Origin: Pelargonium cotyledonis
Taxonomy: Eukaryota; Streptophyta; Magnoliopsida; Geraniales; Geraniaceae
Direction of reading: 5' to 3'
Length of the DNA stretch: 21,729 bases
NCBI GenBank assembly: GCA_036897625.1
Contig: JAYMTA010001115.1
Location: 1-21,729, forward strand
A program made the position numbers and the translations under genes. The notes under the pieces were generated by a model. That model was given only the letters and a program-made list of their open reading frames with translations, searched no databases and was not told the DNA's origin. The first letter of the stretch is position 1; each line of letters starts with the position of its first letter. Below, piece by piece: positions 9,288 to 19,300 of the stretch.

Positions 9288-12200
9288 ATGAGTCGGGAAA
9301 TGAAGAGAGGAAAGCAGGAGAGAGGCTCGGAAACAGCTGAGAAGGTGGTTGTTGCTGTTAAGGCATCTAAGGAAGTTCCCAAGACTGCTCTTGTTTGGGC
9401 TTTGACTCATGTTGTTCAACCCGGGGACTGTATTATACTTCTCGTGGTCGTCCCTTCACAGACCTCCGGTATAGTTTTCTATGCTCCTTAGCTGTTTATA
9501 TCTTTGTGTGTGTGTTGGTCACAATGTATAGCTTACTATGCAATTTAGATGCTACTTGTCGCTTTCTGAATGAGTAAAAATGTTCAATCTTCAATGCAAC
9601 AGCCAACATTGTTGGAGTTGTATCTTGCGAGATCTGATTCTGTCATATTGTATTCCTTTTAAGGAACTAGAAACTGTTTCCGTAATGTTTTTCTATTCTA
9701 CTATTTTCTTGGCATATTGATCCCTGAATCATTGTATCAGCAACTGAGATGCATTTAAACTTTATTTACCCATGATTTGTTCCAAAAAATTTCTGTTTGG
9801 GACAATCCGTTTGTCTCCATAGACTTTGGGACGCCAAACTCCGAGAGTAATAAGCAATGTGTTTTAGTTCTTAAACCCCAAGTTTTTATGTTTGTTTTTG
9901 GCTCGACGTTGTAGATATTTTGCATTGTTGTTACTGAGGTTTATTTCAAATCCTTATTCGCCAGGGAGAAGATTCTGGGGTTTCCCAAGATTTGCGGGGG
10001 ACTGTGCACATCGGAAGTCCAACTTAGGAACAAGCCCCGAGCAGAAGAGTGATATTACAGATTCTTGCTCCCAGATGATCCTTCAGCTTCATGATGTCTA
10101 CGACCCAAATAAGGTAAAATACTCAAATTTTTGTTTTCATATATCATTGCTGATTGCTCGGACTTTTCGCTCATCCCAACTCTCATTTTCAGATAAATGT
10201 GAAGATAAAAATTGTTTCTGGATCACCTTGCGGATCAGTGGCTGCAGAGGCTAAGAAAGTTCAAGCTAGTTGGGTTGTATTGGACAAGTAATCTCTCTTT
10301 TTTCTTAAACTAGAAACAGTATAATTTATGAAAAAGCACGGTCTTGTTGAGCCACTTTTTTTGATGTCATGATTCGGAGTTCTTAGTCTTGCTTTGTCTA
10401 TACTAACTGGTATCTTTTGCAGACAACTCAAACCTGAGGAAAAACGCTGCATGGAAGAGTTGCAATGCAACATTGTGGTAATGAAGCGTTCACAGCCAAA
10501 AGTTCTGCGATTAAATTTGATTGGAACACCAAAGAAGGATCCTAAAGTAGCTGATCCTTTAACTTCTGAGGTCAAGGCATTAGAGAAACTTCCTAAAAAC
10601 AAGAATGATAGTTCTGATTCCATTCGAGGGCCGATGGTGACTCCAACTAGTAGTCCCGAGCTTGGCACTCCTTTTACTGCAACTGAAGCTGGGACTTCAT
10701 CAGTGTCAAGTTCAGATCCTGGAACTTCACCGTTTTTCATCCTGGAGATGAACGGAGACCTGAAGAAAGGTGAATCATTAGTCGTTAAGGAGAATCTAAC
10801 TGAATCTAGTTCAGACTCGGACAGTGAACAATTTTCAACAGCTTCAGGAAGTTTTAGGTTCCAACCATGGATGACAGAATTTCTAAATTCTCATCGACAA
10901 TCTGCTGAGCACATTGAGGAACTCTCACACAGGTCCAGTGGTGATCAGCCATCCACAGCCAAAGCATTGCTTGAGAAGTTCTCGAAGCTTGACAGGGAAG
11001 CCAGAATAGGGATGCCAAACTATAGGCATGAACTAGACTTCAGTGGCAATGTGCGAGAAGCAGTCTCATTGTCAAGAAATGCACCTCCTGGCCCTCCTCC
11101 GTTGTGTTCAATATGCCAACACAAGGCACCTGTTTTTGGAAAACCACCAAAGTGGTTCAGCTACGCCGAACTAGAGCTTGCTACTGGTGGATTTTCGCAA
11201 GCTAATTTTTTGGCTGAAGGAGGGTTTGGTTCTGTTCATAGAGGTGTACTACCGGATGGACGGACAGTTGCTGTCAAGCAGCACAAATTGGCTAGGTCTC
11301 AAGGCGATCTTGAGTTTTGCTCAGAAGTTGAAGTGTTGAGTTGTGCTCAGCACCGAAATGTTGTTATGCTGATTGGTTTCTGTATTGAAGACAAAAGAAG
11401 ACTACTGGTTTATGAATATATATGCAATGGATCTTTGGACTCCCATCTATATGGTAATTTCTTTAATTCCAACTATAGAAATTCAGCACTCAACTGAAAG
11501 AAGATGCTGGTTTGGAATGTGTATCAATGTATCTCTATATTAGCGTACTTATTTCTGGCTAGTAACTACAGCTATGGTCTTACCAAATATTATGGTGTGC
11601 TACAGGACGTCACCGAGAGCCATTAGAGTGGTCTGCAAGGCAAAAAATTGCCGTAGGAGCAGCTAGAGGGCTGAGGTATCTACACGAAGAGTGCAGAGTC
11701 GGTTGTATAGTCCACCGTGACATGCGACCAAACAACATTCTCATAACTCATGATTTTGAACCTCTGGTATATAGCTCCCTCCCTAATCTCCTATATGCAA
11801 ATGGGTTGCTTCGCATTCAACTTTTTAGAACTTGTAACATTTGTATATTGACGTTTTGGCGGTGTTGCTATCTGTTATAAGGTAATGAACTGAATGCAAT
11901 GATATTAACGCAACTCTTTTCTTCTTAGGTTGGAGACTTTGGCCTTGCAAGATGGCAACCTGACGGAGACACTGGCGTGGAGACGAGAGTAATTGGGACT
12001 TTTGGGTAAATCCTCAATTAAAGCTTTTGCTTTCAGAATGTAGCTTCCATGTGAAACTGGAGATCCCATGAGCTAGTATCTTGTGTTGTAGGTATTTGGC
12101 TCCCGAATACGCGCAGAGTGGCCAAATCACTGAAAAGGCAGATGTTTATTCCTTTGGGGTGGTATTGGTGGAGCTTGTTACGGGGAGAAAAGCTGTGGAC

Positions 12201-13720
12201 CTTAACCGGCCAAAGGGCCAGCAGTGTCTGACAGAATGGGTACAGTTCTATGATCGTTAATTTTTTTAGTTATATCAGTTCAAATGTCATAACTAGAATC
12301 TACAGCCTGGTCAGCGTGACTCACATAATGGGTATTTTATATCTATACATTGCCTGAAAAGCTCAACAAATCTATTCTGTACATACAGAAGGGCAAATTA
12401 TATTAGAAATTTTGTTTTTTGTTTTTTTTTGTTTTTTGTACCTCTTGCTGTAAGTTCTTTGGTCTATTTTCCTTGGTTTATATATCTCACACTTTATAAC
12501 CTGGTACAGGCCCGTCCGCTATTGGAAGAATATGCCATAGATGAGCTGGTGGACCCACGTTTGGAGAACCGCTACTCGGAACAAGAGGTCTATTGCATGC
12601 TTCATGCTGCATCATTATGCATTCGGAGGGATCCTCATTCTAGGCCTCGGATGTCTCAGGTGAGAAGAATATTTTGAACAAGACCCTTTTATGTTTACAC
12701 AGTATATAACTCGACTTCTTTTTTTCATACGAGCCCCAAGAAACGAGATGGAAAGGGTTAGCAACTAAACATACTCAACTCCACACTTTGGTAACACAGA
12801 TACTACTGTCTAAAAGTTTTTGACGCAGTACACAACTAGATGTGTTGCGCAAGTGAATTTTTAGACATTTTGTGCTTACGAGCTACAAGAATGAGTTGAA
12901 AGGGTTAGCTACTTAGCATACCCAACATCACACTTAAGTAATTTTCTTTAGCTTCACTCAACATTTCTTGGAGACCAAACTTGTTTTGGAATTTCAAAAT
13001 GTGTCGTGGTTCCAATGAACAAAGATATATAAGTTTAGAATCTTGTGATGCTATACATAGTTTGCTCTTCTGCGAGGCTCCTCGTGAGTAGGAATTTTGG
13101 CCAGCCTTTGGATTTCAGGTTTCCTTGATGCACATCACATTATACAGTTGTTGGTCAGTTTAAAAACTTTACTCTTGTTTTTGTAATGGGTCATAGAATA
13201 TTTTGATGCTAGATGTAATTATCTATTCTTTCTGGCACCTTGTTGGGACCTAAAGCTAGCAATTTGGGTTTCGGGTTGAAAAGGCCTAACCCAAGCCCTG
13301 CTCACACAAGAGGTGGGTTTGTACGGCTGTGTGTTGAACCGGGTTATGGGCTTTACGTTTAAAGCGTGCCGGGTTTTGGATGCCCACGCTTTCAGGTCCA
13401 AATTTCAAGCTCCTAATCCTCCTAATGCTTACTTGTATATTTCTTCTTTGGTAAAGGTTCTTCGCATACTCGAAGGGGACATGATCATGGACTTGAACTC
13501 GGGGTCCACTCCGGGGTACGACGTGGGAAGCCGGAGCGCGAGGATATGGGCGGAACACAACCAAAACCACCATGATCAGCAGCAACATTTCAGTGGTCCA
13601 TTGACAAAAGAGGCATTGGAAGGGTTGAGAGGAAAGGTATCTTTTGAGACATTGAAACCATCTGCTCTATGGGAAATGGACCACAAGGTCAGAAGAGCAG
13701 CAGCTTCATGTCAACATTGA
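9288..13720 (+). CDS. Receptor-like cytoplasmic kinase with USP-like N-terminus (PERK-like)
   Basis: Nine coding exons join in frame with GT..AG introns: 9288-9468, 9965-10113, 10193-10287, 10423-11453, 11606-11766, 11929-12005, 12092-12239, 12510-12659, 13457-13720; 2256 nt, 751 aa. No signal peptide or membrane span is seen, so it is probably cytoplasmic. Residues about 18-145 resemble a universal-stress-protein fold ([23 protein letters not shown]). A Ser/Thr/Pro-rich linker follows (about 213-250). The kinase domain covers about 390-680: glycine loop AEGGFGSV (406-413), lysine K427, αC Glu443, HRDMRPNN (D524, N529), DFG (D542), APE (570), Arg659. The first loop glycine is Ala406 and the usual HRDLK lysine is Arg526, but the catalytic K/D/D set is intact. 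From memory it closely matches Arabidopsis AT5G56790-type proteins, often labelled 'inactive protein kinase SELMODRAFT_444075-like'. Substrate unknown. The start ATG matches the family N-terminus (MSRE). Confidence 0.93.
13246..13399. repeat. Inverted-repeat-bounded segment in the last kinase intron
   Basis: GGACCTAAAGC at 13246-13256 is inverted as GCTTTCAGGTCC at 13388-13399. The interior is GC-richer (GGGTTTCGGGTTG, GAACCGGG, GTGCCGGG) than the rest of the intron. It resembles a small foldback transposon relic. No target duplication was found. It lies in intron 8 (12660-13456) of the kinase gene and so does not alter the protein. Confidence 0.4.
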
Positions 13721-14416
13721 TCTGTAAAGACAGTTCATTCACTCACTACTATAAGTAATTTACATATATAGCTCCTAGGGTTATAAATATATTTGGCCCA
13801 CCTTTTTTTTTTAATTTCATTTTATTTACATTGCTATCTTGATTTTGTTCATGTATAGTGGTAGGGATAGTAAAAATTTCTGTTAGATTTTTTTGAGAAA
13901 AAAAGAAGGAAAATTCAGTAGTAGACAGTGATGTCCATTGGTGTAAGATTTTGGTTTTATTACTCTAAAGAAGCATTTAAATCTATTTTATGACTGCAAA
14001 TTTAGGTCATGACTCGTGATTCGAACATGAAGTTCGTTTTGATTAATTTATCATGTCTTGTTTAATGATTGAACAAGTGTAACAAGTCTAAACAAATGAG
14101 AAACTTGATAAACAAGTAATATTTTCTCTCTTAAAAAGTTAGTGTTAAAAGTATTCATAAAAATTAAATTGGTTAAATTTCTGGCAGTGTAATTTCATAT
14201 ATGTAAACTTGATTGGTTGCGAATAGAGTTGATAATATAAATTTTGGATGATACATATTTCTTTGAGTTCAGTACACATACGCTCAAATCTGAACCACAA
14301 GCTTGTGGATTGTGGTATTAAGGTTGCGAGTTCGATATACAAAGGTGTGGATGAAAATGTGTTTGCTCATCTCCAAAACAATTGACTTTGTTTCGCGATG
14401 CTTTAATCTATGCTCG
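13721..14416. other. Kinase 3' region and AT-rich intergenic DNA
   Basis: This begins with the kinase 3' UTR; its end is not certain because no strong AATAAA is seen near 13721-13900. The rest is AT-rich. Near 14290-14370 a phrase with GAGTTCGATAT followed by GGTGTGGATGAAA hints at an old SINE-like or repeat fragment, also echoed near 5530. No gene is supported. Confidence 0.4.
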
Positions 14417-14697
14417 AGTTGAATCATAAATCACAATTCTAAATTTTCAGCACGACATAGACACAACACGTAAAACAAAATCCGATTTCTCCTCCCACGA
14501 GTGCTTGCCTAAGTTATAAACGTTCAACACAAGCATGACCATAGTACGACTGCACAACTTCTCGAGCGTGCTCGCTCAGCGCGGTCACCTCATCACGTCA
14601 AGTTGTATAAACTAATTTACAATTTCCATGTTCAGGTTGAACCATATTTAACAATTTAAATTTTCGCACGACACAAACACAACCTGCAAACACGAAA
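14417..14697. repeat. Direct repeat with CACGACA-type words
   Basis: GTTGAATCATAAATCACAAT..AAATTTTCAGCACGACA from about 14418 recurs as GTTGAACCATATTTAACAAT..AAATTTTCGCACGACA from about 14637. Each copy is about 60 bp and imperfect, separated by roughly 218 bp. The same CACGACA/ACACAACACG words occur at 85-270 and 4490-4850, so this may be one dispersed, non-autonomous repeat family. Confidence 0.45.
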
Positions 14698-15849
14698 CCC
14701 AACCTTCTCCCCAACTCTCTCTCTCTCATCCATGTGTGGTACATTTATTGCAATTATGGCAAGCAGGAGTTGCAGGTGAGGGCTGCACTGCAATTTCCTA
14801 TACTTTCTGAAATCTATGACATGAGAAAAGAGAAGCAAACAAAACAAAGATTTGTCTTTGCACAAAACAGAGCCATAAAAGGAAGGGTCAAAACTCAAAA
14901 CTGACAAATGTAAATAAATGTAATGTGTTTTTGAATTTCAAAAGTTCAAAAACACATAGAAGAGTCAGATTGCATTGAAGTTTGATGACAATGACAAGCC
15001 TGAGAAAACCACACAGAGACAATACAATACTATATGCAATACAATAATGTGTTGTAAGCTTCTCATATTAACTGTCTGTGCAGAGATGGTGAAATTGATC
15101 AATCCAAGCCCTACCCATCACATGACACATGGGTTAGGGTTAGGGTTACAAATTGACCTAACCCTAAACTCCTTTGGTTTTGGACATGTGACTTTGAGAA
15201 AGGCAGGTTTGGATTAGTAACAGATCTGCAACAACCACATCTCAAATCTCAATAGCCACTTGAGTTTTAGATTGACATAGAGAAGGCAATTTAGACCTGA
15301 ACCCGCAAAAGACTGAAACTCGATCAGTATTTTTACAGGTTCAGGTCTTATAAATAACCCAAACCAACTTCCGGGTCAGAATTTATCTCGAGGAAATTAC
15401 AGATAGAGTTGGGTGAACCCGACCTGCTGCCCGACACATGCAACCCAAACAAACTCGCACCTCTTTTGAGTCTGATTCGGGTTAAGCCTCTTCAACTCGA
15501 CTCAAAACTTGAATTGTCAGCTCTAAACTGACCATTAGAAATGTGAACAATAGTGGAACTCGATTATAATTAATAAAAACTGATAACAATTAATTAAAGT
15601 CAAATGAATCTTAGTTTCATGATGAAGTGATCGGCGATCAATCAGATTGATGACCTAATTCACAAACCGGTTCAACTCTCAATCCTATTTTCGAAACATT
15701 TTAATATGGTTAATGTTGCCTCACACGAGGAGTTCAATAAAAAAAATCACTTCATGTGTATTGCACTAAGCTCACTTTTCTAAGCAGGTAAAAACAGATA
15801 ATTTACTACCAACCTCTAATATCTATAAACGAAAACCCTAATAACATGG
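14698..15849. other. Intergenic DNA between two convergent genes
   Basis: Contents seen: a short (CT)n tract near 14716-14727; a weak hairpin near 14767-14800 (GGAGTTGCAG against CTGCAATTTCC); a telomere-like motif pair at 15131-15168; and at about 15280-15540 sequence rich in GAACCCG/GGGTTCAGG/ACCCGAC words typical of degenerate repeats. The 80- and 83-codon frames here (14975-15217 plus, 14656-14907 minus) show no family resemblance. Confidence 0.4.
15131..15168. repeat. Short interstitial telomere-like motif with inverted partner
   Basis: GGGTTAGGGTTAGGGTTA at 15131-15148 is followed 8 bp later by CCTAACCCTAAAC. The two can pair over 8 bp. The unit is GGGTTA rather than the usual plant TTTAGGG, while the second arm contains a telo-box-like AACCCTAAA. 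Probably a short chance or regulatory motif rather than a telomere remnant. Confidence 0.4.
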
Positions 15850-15991
15850 TCAGGGTGTTCATCAGACTGAACTGGACTGAGGGTCTGAACCAGATTTGGA
15901 CCAAGACCTGATCGAATCCATTCGGTTCAGTCCATTCCAGTTGGGTCCAAAAATGAAAAATCCAGTCCAGGTGGGATTTTGAACACCCCTA
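15850..15991. mobile_element. hAT-like foldback MITE, about 142 bp
   Basis: The left end TCAGGGTGTTCA and the right end TGAACACCCCTA are near-perfect inverted copies. The interior is self-complementary as well: CTGAACTGGACTGAG near 15867-15881 pairs with CGGTTCAGTCCATTCCAG near 15923-15940. CAGGG..TGTTCA ends fit the plant hAT style, and the fragment at 1-84 has the same design. No 8-bp target duplication was found in the flanks, so the insertion is old or the boundaries are slightly off. Confidence 0.6.
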
Positions 15992-16288
15992 CGTCAAAGC
16001 ATTTCTCATTTCTCTCAGCCAATGCAAAACTTTAGCATATGAATAAAATTATACTTTAAAATTTAATACATAATATGTCAGACAGTACCTGAGCTATATA
16101 ACTTGAAAACTCAGTCAAATCCCCAATCTATAATGAGAAAATTGTATAATAATTTAATAAAATAAGGAAATAAACCCCAAAAGTTCACACATTTCTATTT
16201 CAATGGAAATTTCAGGACTAATTTATAAACTCAAATCCATGATAACAATACGGTGTTAGCATTCACCTGCATTAAAACTGGAGTGAAG

Positions 16289-16325
16289 TCACCTTGCTCC
16301 TTTCCTCATTTTGGATCTTGCATAT
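16289..16325 (-). other. 37-nt terminal coding exon of the RRM gene
   Basis: Exon 9 can end at 16421 with a GTAATT donor inside the codon for Glu270, and TTTCTTAG is an acceptor just before 16325. Splicing gives E-YARSKMRKGAR and a TGA at 16289-16291. Reading straight through exon 9 instead stops at TAA 16417-16419 and ends the protein at MHIE. The YARSKMRK tail is the usual end of this family (recalled), which favours the spliced form. Intron 9 (16326-16420) is 95 nt. Confidence 0.85.
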
Positions 16326-19300
16326 CTAAGAAAGCACAAGTGAAGAATACCCGTTACTGATTGTCACAATTTGTGAGTATGTTGATTACGAAAATTACAG
16401 TGAAAATGATGGAGAATTACTCTATGTGCATGCCGCCTCGGTCAGAAGATGGTAATGTGCTGCCCTGAAGATCTTCCATGACCTTATTAGCTTGCTCAAT
16501 TTCCTACCGGAAGTAAAAAAGAGCTATACATGATTAGAGTTGATGCCCAATCCATTTTTCATGGAGGACAAATCGACAGCTTTGCCTACTTGATGATATT
16601 GTTCTGTATATGTAATGTACTAACTTATGTTATTTACGTAATTCTTACTATAGTATCGTCCATAAGGATTCTTGGATTTGATTTGAAATCTTGAAATTGA
16701 GGCAAATATAATGTTTGGATGCACAAGAATTTGAATTTGGCTAAAATCCAATTGGATCCAAAACATGCATACAACGTGATATTTCAAATGTCAACTCTTA
16801 CAATATCATTTGACTTCTTAAGATTTCCCAACCACTAGATTTGCATTTGAAATAACACGTACAAATCAAATCCACGAATCCAAATAGGAGCATTAAGGAA
16901 TTGTCTATCTATTGTTGTCAATTTGTTCTTTATATAAATATTATTTCCTTTCTAGTTTGATATGTAATACTCCTTCCGTCTCAAAATAAGCGTCATGTTT
17001 CACTTGCATTTTTGTTACAAAAGAAGTGTCTTGTTTCCTTTTTAGGAAGTTAGTTATGTATGAATTACAAATGAGGTCCCTATAATAAGTTAGTTAGTAA
17101 AGAAGAAATATACCATACTAACTAACCTCATTAATATTTCTCAAAATTAAAAAACAAGACACTAATTTTGGAAAGGGGTACTAATACTATGGGTGAGGCT
17201 TGGTGTAAGGGTAAGGTTGCTGCCTCGTCATCTTGAGTTCACAAGTTCAAGTCAGGAAAACAATCTCTCTACAAAATCAAGGGGGGAAGCTGTGTGCATA
17301 AATGACCGTCACAAGACTCCATAATGGTTGGGGACTTGTGAAATGGGCCAACTTTTATATGATACTACTAATACATTATGTTTACATGATTATAATTGGT
17401 TACTGAAGTAATGAATCAATTATTAAAATGAATATCCAATATTGCAGGCACATAGTATATCATACCTGGAAATCAGCAAAGGCTACTGGCATTCCACCCA
17501 TAGCACGCATTTTAAGCACATTGAAACCTGGATATCTGGCGCCAAAAGTAACCAAATCCATAAATTTTCTCAGTTGATTTACTTTGTTGGACAAAAAGAA
17601 ATATGAGAATAAATATAGACCTAGCACTACACTTGATCAAAGATATAACTTCCATTAAGAGAATGATCAAAATAAGGGTTTGAACAGTAACTTACTGAGA
17701 AAGTACTTGCTTCAGTTCATACTCAGTGCAATTAGGACCTAGATTTGCAATAAACAAAGTGGAGCATGCCTGCAAACCCCCATCGGCCGTCTTTTCTGAA
17801 TGCTCCTGCAGAAGCATGTTGAAAGCAAGTATAGTCATATATAGGAAATACTCAATAATCACTTAGCCTGAAGTAAAATTCTACGCATTGATGGAGGAAA
17901 TAATATATGTTATGCACAGTGTGAATTCTGATTTGATGTCAAAAACGTATGGATTTTTTGACAATACTAGTGTCATTTTTGTACAGAACATAAGAGGTAG
18001 CACCAAAGATTTGTGAAATCAAGATGTATACACTTGGGAAAGGAAACAATTCACTCCTGAACGTACTATATTTAACAGTTAAAGCCAAGGAACTCGAGCA
18101 TAAGATTGGAAAAATCCCCATGATGCTCCAGTATAATAGAATGCAGTATACATTTCTTATCTTACTGCAAAAAAAAAGTCAGCTACATGGACTTTCATTT
18201 GAGTTGCATGGCCTCTATCAATTTCATATTTTAAAACTCAACAGCACCGTAGTTTTTAACAGTCATTTTTCTAATGGGACGCATCATATATACATGCGAT
18301 AGTGAACAAGTGAACATTATACTTAAATACCATCTCATGATTTTCACTCACATTTTGAGCTGCCACAGGATTGTCAGCATCCTCTGCTGTATCTGCACTG
18401 TAAATTACAATACAAGAAAGCATAAGTATTCAAAGAACTCAAGAACGTGACATGTCTTCTTTGCAATTTCAAAGCTATAAACTGAGGAATTGACAATGTC
18501 AGACTTCAAATAAATGACTATTGTTCTGAGTGCTTTCAACCTCTTTGTTGCTGCTGCCTCATCGTTGTTGCCAGTATCAGGATTATCTGTACCGGATGGT
18601 TCATCAGAGTCACTGTCTCCTGAATGTGAAAACCTAGTTAACACGTGCAAGTGAGCCATAAAATAAACATCCCTCTAGAGATCTAGTGAACCAATTAAGG
18701 ACCAACTTGGGAAAAATCCACATTTTCATAATCTTAACTTGAACATCAAATTAGCATCTCAAAACAAGGAAAAAAGAAGAAAAGAAATTACCGTCGACAC
18801 TTGATGTTTCTTCGGCATTAGTTGGAGCTTTGGTTCTTTTGTCAATAACAACATAAGCTCCACCCCCTAAAAGAGACTAGCCGATTATCTTAACCTTAAA
18901 ATGATATGAATTATAATATTGGTCACAATGATATGCAATTTGTTTACCTGGTTTAACTTTTCTCCTTGAGTTTGATCGGGCCAATTCAATATGCAGAACA
19001 GATCCAGTTTGAGGATCAAATTTAACACCCTGAACATTACATCCCATAACAGGTTAAGTAGAAATCATTTCTTTCTAAGAAATTCAAATAAGTCCATCAC
19101 TCAAGATATAATGCCTTATATACAAAATCTCTATTGGTCCAACCACACACTGTCAAAACAGTAACAAATGCAGCCTGATTGCTGGTTCCATAAATTATTG
19201 ACAAGAACACATCATACAAGCACAACTATGCATTTACAGAAATGTCATTTACTTTCCATCTGATAGACGGTAGTATTCTACAACACTTGACACATTACTG

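Noticed and set aside
10261-10740. 159-codon minus-strand frame
   Set aside because: A shadow of kinase exon 4 on the other strand.
13313-13456. Open frame continuing upstream of the last kinase exon
   Set aside because: This part is intron 8. The coding exon starts at 13457, where the family sequence [12 protein letters not shown] begins after a TAAAG acceptor.
14767-14800. Possible microRNA hairpin
   Set aside because: The stem is only about ten imperfect pairs with a short loop, less than a plant precursor would need.
15131-15168. Telomere remnant or chromosome fusion point
   Set aside because: Only three units of a non-plant-type GGGTTA repeat, too short to support a former telomere.
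17191-17260. Possible tRNA gene (boxes A and B present)
   Set aside because: No cloverleaf acceptor stem can be closed, and the body continues as a SINE with target duplications.
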